Shown here: piece after piece, positions 1 to 9,177 of the stretch
Position numbering within the stretch: position 1 is the first letter of the stretch
Layout of the letters: every line of letters begins with the position of its first letter
Assembly: GCA_000223315.2 (NCBI GenBank)
Contig: AFUS01000003.1
Span: 62,001 to 126,000, forward strand
Direction of reading: 5' to 3'
Length of the DNA stretch: 64,000 bases
From: Parvimonas sp. oral taxon 393 str. F0440
GTDB lineage: Bacteria; Bacillota; Clostridia; Tissierellales; Peptoniphilaceae
Notes under the pieces: generated by a model
What the model was told of the DNA's origin: nothing
The model's input: the letters and a program-made list of their open reading frames with translations, nothing else
Database searches by the model: none
Translations under genes and position numbers: made by a program

Positions 1-988
<988 letters not shown>

Positions 989-989
989 T

Positions 990-1841
990 TTAATGACCCC
1001 CTTCAGATGCAGTTATTGCCTCATAAATTTCTTTTAAAGGTACAGTTCTACTTCCATGCGCTCTTATCTCGTCCTCATCTTTCGCTAAAATATAGGCAAT
1101 TTTTAGCTTGGAGAAATTTTTAAGATTTCTAATAGCCAAAACATTTCTGTCTTTAACTACTGCACTGATTAAATCAACCGAACCGGAAACGGAATAAACC
1201 ATTTTTTCCAGTTTTTCCCTACTTTCAAAAAGTACTACCTTTTTGTCCTTAATAATAATTATATAGTCAAGATAATCAAAAAAATAATTTACATTTTTAC
1301 TATGAATAATCGGAGTATATCCCTTTCTTCTATAATTTCCCATCAGAATATCACTTAATTTTCTAATATCCAAACTTGAAAGTCCAATTTCCGGCTTATT
1401 AAAAAGAAGATATTTTTTATTCATACAAATAGTAACTATTGTTTTAAAAACTGTGCAATTTTGAACATTCTCTTCAGCCTTGAACTTCTTATCCAAATCT
1501 AATTTAAAAGACTCACAAAGCTCTAATGCATAAGGTAAATCGAAATCTGAATTAAAATCAGCTATATTTTTTAAAACCTGTCTTAAAGTATATCCCTCAT
1601 AAAACTCCATTTTCGGACACATATAAATTAAATCTCTTGCATCTTCAGGAGCTTTTTCATCAATTAGAACAATTCCATCTTCTTTAAAAGTATAATTGCA
1701 TAGTATATTAAAAATTGTAGTTCCACCTGAGTTAATTCTACCTAAAATCCCGTATGTTTTTCCCTCTTCAATCTCTAAATTAAAATCTTCAATCGCAACA
1801 AATTTTCCATAATTTTTCTTTAAATTCTTAATTTCAATCAT
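990..1841 (-). CDS. ABC-type ATPase-like protein with degenerate catalytic motifs
   Basis: About 283 residues with the layout of an ABC ATPase of the YtrB/multidrug type (MIEIKNLKKNYG start, GLSSLD segment, C-terminal extension). The key motifs are all altered. Walker A reads GRINSGGTT, so the lysine is lost. No LSGG/LSKG signature is visible, and VQNCT occupies that place. Walker B reads LLFNKPEIGL, losing both D and E. The switch histidine position in TPIIHSKN appears to be lysine. The reading frame is intact and spacing is kept, so these are substitutions, not frameshifts. I chose the ATG at 1841, with GAGGA at normal spacing, over an upstream TTG. It is sandwiched between mtnN and a permease-like gene. 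It is probably unable to hydrolyse ATP. Confidence 0.72.
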   Translation of the reverse strand: MIEIKNLKKNYGKFVAIEDFNLEIEEGKTYGILGRINSGGTTIFNILCNYTFKEDGIVLIDEKAPEDARDLIYMCPKMEFYEGYTLRQVLKNIADFNSDFDLPYALELCESFKLDLDKKFKAEENVQNCTVFKTIVTICMNKKYLLFNKPEIGLSSLDIRKLSDILMGNYRRKGYTPIIHSKNVNYFFDYLDYIIIIKDKKVVLFESREKLEKMVYSVSGSVDLISAVVKDRNVLAIRNLKNFSKLKIAYILAKDEDEIRAHGSRTVPLKEIYEAITASEGGH

Positions 1842-1842
1842 C

Positions 1843-2531
1843 TTATATTTCCTCAATAATATCTAAAATAATACTCTTAACAACCTTTGCTGACTCCAAA
1901 ACAAAAGTCTCAAAGTCACAGTCAGCTTCTTCATTTGCATTATCGGATATTGAACGTAGCGCTAAATACCCAACATTATTTAAGTGACAAGTGTGTACTA
2001 TTGAACAACTTTCCATTTCACAGCAAAGGGAATCAAAATTTTCTTTTATTTTTTCTTTAATTTCCTTTTTAGCTACAAAAATATCTCCTGTCGCAATAAT
2101 TCCTTTAAAAATCCTGTTTTCAGATAAGACCTTTTTAGCCTTTTCATAAGAAATATCTACCAGTTTTTTATCAGCAATAAATTTAACATCACGAAGAGCA
2201 GGAATTTGTCCCATTACATAGCCGGCTTCAGTACAATCAAAATCGTGATAAAAATATTCTGTTCCTATAACTAAGTCACCAATCTTTACATTATCATCAG
2301 TAGAACCGGCAACTCCTATATTGATAATAATCTCAGGAGAAAAGTTGTCTATCATACTTTGAGTATAAATCGCAGAATTAACCTTGCCAACTCCACAAAT
2401 ACCAAGTACAACTTCCTTGTTAGAAATATTTGCAAGATAAAAAGTAAAACAACCCCTTGTTACTTTTTTGTTTCAATTTTATCTATAATTTCCATTAGCT
2501 CTTCATCAAGAGCACTTATAATACCTATCAT
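1843..2531 (-). CDS. mtnN: 5'-methylthioadenosine/S-adenosylhomocysteine nucleosidase (frameshifted)
   Basis: Hydrolyses MTA and SAH to adenine plus thioribose products in methionine/AI-2 recycling. The C-terminal 170 residues carry the family's hallmarks: INIGVAGS, CCEMESCSI, and SISDNANEEAD with the catalytic Asp. The N-terminus MIGIISALDEEL, containing the catalytic Glu, is in another frame from the ATG at 2531, followed by TAA. Joining the frames needs one extra A in the A6 run at 2464-2469, giving 229 residues, the normal family length. The sequence at the break is A AAA AAG followed by TAA, the dnaX-type slippery heptamer in the correct phase. An indel artefact is still more likely, because many genes here show the same defect. 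First gene of the operon. Confidence 0.87.
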
Positions 2532-3084
2532 ACAACCACCCCTATATTTTTTATTTATAAAAGATTTCAAGGAAGAAATCCAATTTAAATATATTTTACT
2601 TTTAAAATTTATAAAAAACAAAAAATTTTTAAACTTAAAATTTTTTAATTTTATTTAAGGTTTCTATGGCAAAATATATATATCTTAACCAAGAGAAAAA
2701 ATATTTTTGAAATTAGTCTTATTATTTTTATAAGCTAATTAATTCATACTTAACATAATTCCCCAAAAAATGTAAAAGTATGCGGGCATAAAACCCATTA
2801 CACAAATCCCTTTTTAATAATTAAGTGTAAAAAAATCTTTGCTTCAAAAGTAAAGATACTAAACTAAAAGTAATAAAATTGATTAAAATTAGATTTACCA
2901 TTTAAGAGTAAATCTAATTTTAATAGCAATTTACTTAAATTAAAATAATTTTTTTATAATTCCTTATAAAATTATGACTTAATAAAAATATCTTTAATAA
3001 TACTAAAGATGTATTTATTGAGACATAATTTTTTTATTTTTAACAAAACACTAGAATCCCAATCTTATTTCTAATTATTTTTTA
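2532..3084. other. AT-rich intergenic region without recognisable gene
   Basis: About 550 bases between mtnN and the repeats ahead of the oligopeptide-binding protein gene. I see no supported ORF on either strand. A short GCGGGCATAAAACCC stretch near 2777 resembles the core of the AT-rich palindromic repeat found at 18990-19172, so a decayed copy may lie here. Confidence 0.5.
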
Positions 3085-3111
3085 AGGATGATTGTGATGA
3101 AATATTTATAG

Positions 3112-3236
3112 ATTAAAACTTTATTTTTTGACCTTTATTATATCATAATCTCCTTTTTAATTATTTTTATAAGGACGATTATGATGAAATTATTATAGAT
3201 TTAAACAAAGTTTAAATCTATAATAATTATATCACA
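3112..3236. repeat. AT-rich palindromic repeat (family B)
   Basis: Contains an inverted repeat of ATATCATAATC/GATTATGAT around a short spacer, followed by a second near-perfect palindrome (ATTATTATAGATTTAAAC / GTTTAAATCTATAATAAT). Related units with the GGNNATTATGRTGAAATTA core occur at 18990-19172 and 34617-34690. A partial extra unit precedes it from about 3085. Confidence 0.6.
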
Positions 3237-3301
3237 CCCTAACATTATAAAAAAGGGAGTTTTCCCCGTTTTTTAAAGTTTTCTAAAAATTTTTATAAGA
3301 A

Positions 3302-3427
3302 CCCCACCCTTCCACGATGCTTCGCATCGGGTGGGTGCCCGGGAACCTTGTTGTTTCACAATAAAAACCCCACCCTTCCACGATGCTTCGCATCGGGTGG
3401 GTGCCCGGGAACCTTGTTGTTTCACAA
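3302..3427. repeat. GC-rich hairpin repeat, two tandem copies (family C)
   Basis: Two direct copies with a 66-base period, starting at 3302 and 3368. Each has nested pairing of CCCACCC with GGGTGGG and GATGC-TTC-GCATC, then CCCGGG, then a small TTGT-TTC-ACAA hairpin. A second pair of copies at 7960-8063 carries TTGC-TTC-GCAA at the last hairpin, a compensatory T:A to C:G change that supports selection on RNA or DNA structure. The GC content is strikingly above the surroundings. Confidence 0.8.
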
Positions 3428-3456
3428 AAAAAGTGTGGAAATCTTCCACACTTTTT
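3426..3456 (-). terminator. Rho-independent terminator of oligopeptide-binding gene
   Basis: Perfect stem GTGTGGAA-atc-TTCCACAC flanked by A and T runs. On the minus strand it lies just downstream of the stop at 3473. Confidence 0.85.
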
Positions 3457-3472
3457 ATATTTTTAATTATTT

Positions 3473-5272
3473 CTATTTATCTACTTCCGGTGATTCTTTA
3501 GTTAATTCTATATCAGAGTTTCTGAAAGGAGCTACTCCTTCTTTAGGTAATGAAATATCATATTTCTTAACTCTGTTGTTTACGAATGATTTAGTTGTAC
3601 TTGAGAATGTAGGAATTACTATAGCTTGTTCAGTAACTAAATACTTACTTAAGTCAGTGTAATGTTTTAATCTAACTTTAGGATCAGTATTGTCAAGAGT
3701 TACGATGTCAGCTAATAATTTATCTAATTCCGGAGAAGTAAATCTTTGGAAGTTGAATTGTTCATGTTTTCCGTAGAAACCACTTGGGTCAGGGTTTGAA
3801 CCTGTGTTCCAACCACCTTGGTAAACATCTATTTCAGGATCATCAGCACCAAGTTTTTCGTAGAAATTGTTAAATTCAATTAATCTTCCAGTTACAAGTT
3901 GAACATCAAGTCCTATTGCTTTCCATTGTTGTATATAGAATGAAACAGTAGGTTCTTGAGTAGCTCCACCTTGCATTGCAGCAAAGTTAATCTTTAATGG
4001 TTTACCATTTTTATCTTCTCTTATTCCGTCACCATTAGTATCTTTGTATCCAGCTTCATCAAGAAGTTTTTTAGCTTCTTCTAAATTGTATTTAATTCCT
4101 TCAAAGTCTTTATCATAAATTGTTGAGAACATTGGTGGAATTATTTGATATAGAGGAACACTTAAACCTTGTTGTAATTTTTTGTTTACAGTATCTCTAT
4201 CAACAGCCATAGCCATTGCTTTTCTTAAATTCTTATCAGCCATTTTTGCATTAGGATCAGTTACAACTTCACCTTTTTCTTTATCGTACTTACCTAATTT
4301 GAATGAGATATAGCTATATCCACCAGTATAGTTACTAGCGATTTTACCATTCTTTAATGCTTTGAATTTTTCATATAAATCTGAACCGAATGTATCAATG
4401 ATATCATATTCTCCGGATTTAGCTGCAGCAACAACTTGTGCAGATGGAACTAATTTAATTTCCATTCTTGGAGTCTTTGGCTTACCAAATGCATAGTGTG
4501 GGTTAGCTTCTGCTATAACTTGTTGTCCAGGAACAATTTCCTTAATTACATAAGCACCACATGATAATGGATGTTTTCTTGTAGCATCATGTGATTCTTG
4601 TTCTTTAACAGGAATGTCTTTATAAACATGATCTGGTACAGGATTGTAAGGAATTCCCTTACCCCAGTAAATTGAATGGTCAAATTCTTTAAAGTTAATT
4701 TCTAAAGTCTTATCAGTTAGAACTTTAACACCTGAAACTGTATCAGATTTTCCTTCGTGGTATTCTTTCATACCTACAACATTAAGGTAATCCCCACCAA
4801 AACGAACACCTTCATAATCTTTATGTCCAATTATTAAATAATATCTTAAAAAGTCTTTTGCAGTAACAGGAACTCCATCACTCCAAGTAGCTTTTTCATG
4901 AATTGTAATGATTGCTTTCTTTTCTTCCGGTTTAAATTCAACTTTACCTAAACCTGTATTTCCTAACTTTTGATCAGGGTCTCCATCAAAGAAGCCACCC
5001 ATTCCAACCCAGTTCATAATACCCATATCAAAACTGTCTTGAGCGAATGCTTCGTGAAATACCCCTTTAAAAGGTGATTCCCCAATTATACCAACTTTTA
5101 AAGTTCCATTTTCAATAGCCTTTCCTTCATTTTCAACTACTGGATTTGGTTTAAATCCTGCATCTTCTTTCTTTCCGCTGTCTTGTCCGCCTTTATTACC
5201 CTTAGCACCACAGCCTGAAAGTATCATCAAACTCGCTAAAGCTAATGCTGTTAACTTTGACGCTTTTTTCAT
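3473..5272 (-). CDS. Oligopeptide ABC transporter substrate-binding lipoprotein (OppA family)
   Basis: A 599-residue extracellular solute-binding protein of family 5 (peptide/nickel type). It has a lipoprotein signal, MKKASKLTAL followed by lipobox LSGC with Cys21, so it is lipid-anchored outside the membrane. The fold's hallmark regions are visible: ATWSDGVPVTAKDF, PYNPVPDHVY, and a DTNGDGIREDKNGKP loop near residue 415. Together with the paralogue at 5776-7545 it shares long blocks (HDATRKHPLS/HDVTRKNPLS, IVPGQQV). No permease or ATPase genes are adjacent, so it must feed a transporter encoded elsewhere. It has its own terminator and a long upstream gap, so it is probably monocistronic. The peptide preference cannot be told. 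Confidence 0.92.
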   Translation of the reverse strand: MKKASKLTALALASLMILSGCGAKGNKGGQDSGKKEDAGFKPNPVVENEGKAIENGTLKVGIIGESPFKGVFHEAFAQDSFDMGIMNWVGMGGFFDGDPDQKLGNTGLGKVEFKPEEKKAIITIHEKATWSDGVPVTAKDFLRYYLIIGHKDYEGVRFGGDYLNVVGMKEYHEGKSDTVSGVKVLTDKTLEINFKEFDHSIYWGKGIPYNPVPDHVYKDIPVKEQESHDATRKHPLSCGAYVIKEIVPGQQVIAEANPHYAFGKPKTPRMEIKLVPSAQVVAAAKSGEYDIIDTFGSDLYEKFKALKNGKIASNYTGGYSYISFKLGKYDKEKGEVVTDPNAKMADKNLRKAMAMAVDRDTVNKKLQQGLSVPLYQIIPPMFSTIYDKDFEGIKYNLEEAKKLLDEAGYKDTNGDGIREDKNGKPLKINFAAMQGGATQEPTVSFYIQQWKAIGLDVQLVTGRLIEFNNFYEKLGADDPEIDVYQGGWNTGSNPDPSGFYGKHEQFNFQRFTSPELDKLLADIVTLDNTDPKVRLKHYTDLSKYLVTEQAIVIPTFSSTTKSFVNNRVKKYDISLPKEGVAPFRNSDIELTKESPEVDK

Positions 5273-5729
5273 CTTAAGTCCTCCTTGAGAAAAAAATTAA
5301 TATTTTTCAAGATAAATCGTTTTCTAATAAGCATATCCCCAAAAATCCCTTTAAAATCCGAGAAAATGCAATTTCATCTGAGTAAAACCCATTTTCAAAG
5401 AAACATATCTTATCTTTACATTAAAGATTATAGCATAAGAGATGTTAAAATAAAATATTTTTTTAGATAAATTAAAAATAATCATTGTTTCGATATTAAC
5501 TAAAGTGTTATCACTTAAATTAATTATTTAAGTTTTTGTTTTAAGCAAAAAAAATTCTTTGAGTAATAATGGCTTGTTTTCAACTTTAAAAACATTTACA
5601 TACGGTTTTATAAATAATTTTATATAATTTATAACAAAAAAATATTGCTTTTTCATTTTTTAAAAAAAGTTACAATTTTTTAATAATTTATACATTTTGT
5701 TATTTGAATCAAGATTTAGATACATAACC
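5273..5729. other. AT-rich intergenic region between the two SBP genes
   Basis: Upstream region of the 3473-5272 gene. It is very AT-rich and contains no credible gene; one short plus-strand frame at 5285-5470 has no ribosome binding site and no coding character. It should hold the promoter of the downstream gene, but no single hexamer pair stands out. Confidence 0.5.
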
Positions 5730-5756
5730 AAAAAAAGAAACCACTTTCGTGGTTTC
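5730..5756 (-). terminator. Rho-independent terminator of second SBP gene
   Basis: Stem GAAACCAC-tttc-GTGGTTTC preceded on the plus strand by A7, which becomes the U-tract in minus-strand RNA. It lies directly after the stop at 5776. Confidence 0.87.
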
Positions 5757-5775
5757 TCAAATACTAATTTAATTA

Positions 5776-7545
5776 TTATTTAATAGGTTCAGTAGCTGTT
5801 AATTCAACATCAAATAGACCAAAATCAGAACCAGGAGTTATATCCCATTTCTTAACTCTGTTATTTACAGCAACTATACCTTTTCTAAATAGAGTTGGTA
5901 CAACCGGTACATTTTCAAACATATAGTTTGCAAATTCTTTGTATGCTTTTGATCTGTATTCTTCATCTACTGCTTTAATAGAATTAATCTTATTTAATAT
6001 AGCATCTAGTTCAGGAGTTGCAAATCTTGAGAAGTTAAATTGAGCTTTTCTTCCGTAAAGACCTGTTGGATTAGGGTTAGATCCAGTTCCCCAAGCTGCT
6101 TGATAAACATCAATTTCAGGATCGTCAGCTTGTACTTTGTCATAGAATGAGTTAAATTCTATAAGTCTTCCTGTTGTAAGTTCAACATCTAAACCAATTT
6201 GTTTCCATTGTTGGATATAGTATTGAGCTATAGGTTCAGCAATAGCTCCACCTGACATTGAAGCAAATTTAATCTTAAATGGTTTACCATTTTTATCTTC
6301 TCTTATTCCATCACCATTTGTATCTTTATATCCAGCTTCATCAAGAAGTTTCTTAGCTTTTTCTAAATCGTAAGTATATCCTTTTAATGAATCATCATAA
6401 AAATCTTTAAATGCAGGAATCATAAGTTGAGTTGCATTTCTTCTTAAACCTTCATAGAACTTTTCACCAACTTGGTTATTGTCTATAGCATAAGCCATAG
6501 CTTGACGTAATTTAACATCTGCCATTTTAGCATTTGGATCCATTACAGCTTCGCCTTTTTCTTTATCCCATTTACCAAGTTTAAATCCTATATAAGTATA
6601 AGATAACTCATCTTTAATACCTATTTTAACATTCTTTAATGCTTTAACTTTACTATAAAGGTCTGAGTTTAAACCAACAGTTAAGTCATATTCACCGGAT
6701 TGTAAAGCTGCAACGATTTGTGCTGATGGAACAATCTTCCAAATAACAGTTTTAACTTTTGGAGCTCCCTTGTAGTAATGTGGGTTAGCTTCAAATACAA
6801 CTTGTTGTCCAGGAACTATTTCTTTAATATAGTATGGTCCAGGTGATAATGGATTCTTTCTAGTTACGTCATGAGCTTCTTGTTCCTTAATAGGAATGTC
6901 TTTTAATTTATGACTTGGAACCGGTTCAAAAGGAATTCCACCACCCCAAAGGATACCAGGATTGAATTCTTTGAAGTTAATTTCAAATTTTTTATCACTT
7001 ATAGTTTTGAAACCTGAAATTTCTTTAGTTTCACCTTTGTTATATTCATCTATACCTACTACATTTCTCATGTCGTCATCAAAACGAACACCTGTGTAGT
7101 CTTTATGAGCTACGATTTTATAATATTCTAAAAAGTCAGCAGAAGTAACAGGAGTACCGTCATTCCAAGTATATTTTTCATGGATAGTAACAATCGCTTT
7201 CTTTTCTTCCGGTTTAAATTCAATGTCAGCTCCACCGCCTTTTACCAACTTATAGCTGGAATCAACTTTGAATGTACCATTTGTGGAATATCCCAAAATT
7301 TCCATATCCGGATTACCACTTGCAAAAGCTTGGTGGAAAATACCTGTAAATGGAGAGTCACTAATATAAGCAATTTTAAGTGTAGCATTATCAACTGCTT
7401 TTCCTTCGTTTTCGATAACTAAATTATCTTGAACTCCGGTTTCTTTCTTAGTTTTTTCTTTGTTTCCACTATTACCGCCGCTACAAGCGGAGAATAAAAA
7501 TGTTGTTGCTAATAATAAAGCAACGATTTTTGATGATTTCTTCAT
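5776..7545 (-). CDS. Oligopeptide ABC transporter substrate-binding lipoprotein, paralogue
   Basis: A 589-residue family 5 solute-binding protein and clear paralogue of the neighbouring 3473-5272 gene: the same order of motifs, DTNGDGIREDKNGKP, IVPGQQVVFEANPHYY, and YTWNDGTPVTSADF. The signal peptide ends in lipobox FSAC. The start ATG at 7545 follows GGGGG. A good promoter (TTGCAA, 17 bases, TATAAT) lies about 160 bases upstream, leaving an unusually long leader. It has its own terminator, so it is a separate transcription unit. The divergence from its paralogue in the central region (residues 230-330) suggests a different peptide range. No transporter membrane subunits are nearby. Confidence 0.92.
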   Translation of the reverse strand: MKKSSKIVALLLATTFLFSACSGGNSGNKEKTKKETGVQDNLVIENEGKAVDNATLKIAYISDSPFTGIFHQAFASGNPDMEILGYSTNGTFKVDSSYKLVKGGGADIEFKPEEKKAIVTIHEKYTWNDGTPVTSADFLEYYKIVAHKDYTGVRFDDDMRNVVGIDEYNKGETKEISGFKTISDKKFEINFKEFNPGILWGGGIPFEPVPSHKLKDIPIKEQEAHDVTRKNPLSPGPYYIKEIVPGQQVVFEANPHYYKGAPKVKTVIWKIVPSAQIVAALQSGEYDLTVGLNSDLYSKVKALKNVKIGIKDELSYTYIGFKLGKWDKEKGEAVMDPNAKMADVKLRQAMAYAIDNNQVGEKFYEGLRRNATQLMIPAFKDFYDDSLKGYTYDLEKAKKLLDEAGYKDTNGDGIREDKNGKPFKIKFASMSGGAIAEPIAQYYIQQWKQIGLDVELTTGRLIEFNSFYDKVQADDPEIDVYQAAWGTGSNPNPTGLYGRKAQFNFSRFATPELDAILNKINSIKAVDEEYRSKAYKEFANYMFENVPVVPTLFRKGIVAVNNRVKKWDITPGSDFGLFDVELTATEPIK

Positions 7546-7731
7546 ATTTAAATCCCCCTTTATGTATTTGCACGAAGCATAATCGTATCGTGAAAGATTA
7601 GTTACGTTACTAGCCGTTCACTTCATTGTGTTAGATAAAAAATACAAAATTAAGAAGTGTCCCTTCCACTTCCTTTCTCGTTTTTCTACTTAACTTTATC
7701 ATATTATACTATATAAAAAACCTTTTTGCAA
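7546..7731 (-). promoter_or_regulatory. Promoter and structured leader of the second SBP gene
   Basis: On the minus strand, -35 TTGCAA at 7726-7731 and -10 TATAAT at 7703-7708 are separated by exactly 17 bases. The predicted leader of about 150 bases contains GAAGTG/CACTTC (7654-7672) and CACGA/TCGTG (7571-7592) stems plus a TAGTTACGTTACTA palindrome. I do not recognise a known riboswitch. It may simply be an untranslated leader with attenuation potential. Confidence 0.55.
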
Positions 7732-7959
7732 TACCTTTTTTGTTAAAAATTGTATTTTTTTCAATTTTATTTTTAATTATTAATTAAAAAGCTGTAAAAT
7801 CCTAGCGAATTTATTATTATTAAAATTTTAATAAAATTTATTAAGAAAATATTTTCATTATAAGAAAACGTATGTATATTTTTAAAATAACAGCCATCAG
7901 CACAGCAAGTATTTTTTTACTTGATTTTTTTAGTTAATTTCACTTAATCATAATAAGAA

Positions 7960-8063
7960 CCCCACCCTTCCTCGATGCTTCGCATCGGGTGGGTACCCGG
8001 GAACCTTGTTGCTTCGCAATAAAAACCCCTCCCTTCCTCGATGCTTCGCATCGGTGGGTACCC
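7960..8063. repeat. GC-rich hairpin repeat, second locus (family C)
   Basis: Two further copies of the repeat at 3302-3427. The first is full length and has TTGC-TTC-GCAA in place of TTGT-TTC-ACAA. The second has CCCCTCCC, lacks one G in the 3' arm and stops after CCCG. It lies between the upstream region of the SBP gene and the stop of the DUF4097-like gene. About 225 bases of AT-rich DNA (7732-7959) without a gene separate it from the promoter. Confidence 0.78.
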
Positions 8064-8114
8064 GATTATCTGCTTGATGCGAAGTATCGCAAAAGCGCAG
8101 GCGTTCTTCTTTTT

Positions 8115-9176
8115 CTATTTAATCTCTTTTAAATCGGCAATTTTATTTAATTTACTTTTAATATTTGAGCTATCCATCGCTGTTCTGAATATTTTTTCAC
8201 TTTCAACATTTATAACCTTTCTTGTGGTATTTTCATTTTTGCTGGATTCATTTATTATAAAGCTCTTTTCTTCTCCATTAACTTTATATTTTACTACTAT
8301 CTCTCCGGCACTTGGCATTCCTTCAAGGATAACTTTCTTTGCTCCTGTAATATTTAAGTTAGTCTTTAAAGCATTCAAATCAACTTCAACAAAGTTCTTA
8401 ACATTTTTAGTATCTACATTAACCATTGGCAAAACATCATCACAATCTCCATTACCGGAACCCCTACGACCTGCTATTAGTAATTTTTCAATATCTGTAG
8501 TAGTATAATTCAATGTTTTTAAGTTTATCTTTGGAATTTCAATTATTTCGTCATTTACATCTTTGATAGTAAATTCAGTAAATTGATTAAGTATGCTTTT
8601 AAAAAAACTTCCTGAAAATAAATTTTTATTATATACATTGTAAGTCAATTCTTTTTTCAATAATTCATTATCTTCGTTTCCCTTTGCTGTTCCCATAATT
8701 TCAATTGGATTTTTAACTTCTAAAACAATTTTAGTCTTATCTTCTTTTTTAGGTGAACCTATAAATTTACCATACATTACTGAATTATCAATAAATTTAC
8801 TTATATAATCAAATCTTGAATTTTTTTCATTGTCTATTCTTCTTGTAATAATATCAATCTTATTTTCATTTTTTTCATCAAAATTAGCTTCATTTTCAAA
8901 ATATTTATCTTTATATGTTACAGTTATACGATTAAAATTGTCTTTACTGTTCTTAATTTCTACATTATAACCCTCATACTTACTTAAATCTATATATTTT
9001 ATTTCCCTTTCAGTTTTCAAAATTTCTTTATAGCTATAAGTCAACTTTTTATCGACTTCTTCATCAACCTTTTTTTGAACTTCACAGACCATTTTATAAG
9101 AACCTGTAAAACCAATTGCAATTAAGGAAAAAGAAGTAATTGTCAAAACTTTAAGTTTAAAATATTTTCCTCTCAT
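8115..9176 (-). CDS. Membrane-anchored DUF4097-like protein
   Basis: A 353-residue protein with one N-terminal membrane helix (about residues 8-28) and an extracytoplasmic remainder rich in short beta-strand-like stretches. The pattern resembles the DUF4097 putative adhesin or envelope-stress family; assignment rests largely on context. The start was placed at the ATG at 9176, preceded by AAAGGAGGAC, rather than nine codons upstream. It is the last gene of the padR-DUF1700 operon and starts one base after the stop of its neighbour. Such PadR/DUF1700/DUF4097 sets are common in Firmicutes and usually linked to cell-envelope sensing. The function is not established. Confidence 0.6.
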   Translation of the reverse strand: MRGKYFKLKVLTITSFSLIAIGFTGSYKMVCEVQKKVDEEVDKKLTYSYKEILKTEREIKYIDLSKYEGYNVEIKNSKDNFNRITVTYKDKYFENEANFDEKNENKIDIITRRIDNEKNSRFDYISKFIDNSVMYGKFIGSPKKEDKTKIVLEVKNPIEIMGTAKGNEDNELLKKELTYNVYNKNLFSGSFFKSILNQFTEFTIKDVNDEIIEIPKINLKTLNYTTTDIEKLLIAGRRGSGNGDCDDVLPMVNVDTKNVKNFVEVDLNALKTNLNITGAKKVILEGMPSAGEIVVKYKVNGEEKSFIINESSKNENTTRKVINVESEKIFRTAMDSSNIKSKLNKIADLKEIK

Positions 9177-9177
9177 A

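Noticed and set aside
3302-3427. Possible CRISPR array from the direct repeats
   Set aside because: Only two copies, with no unique spacers of constant length and no cas genes; repeats are palindromic elements.
3348-3662. Plus-strand frame of 104 codons over the GC-rich repeat and SBP 3' end
   Set aside because: It runs through repeat and antisense to a well-supported gene; no ribosome binding site.
5285-5470. Small plus-strand ORF upstream of the first SBP gene
   Set aside because: No ribosome binding site, AT-rich random codon use, and it overlaps the expected promoter region.
7546-7700. T-box riboswitch in the SBP leader
   Set aside because: The conserved TGGNACCGCG T-box sequence and the AGTA-type specifier context are missing.
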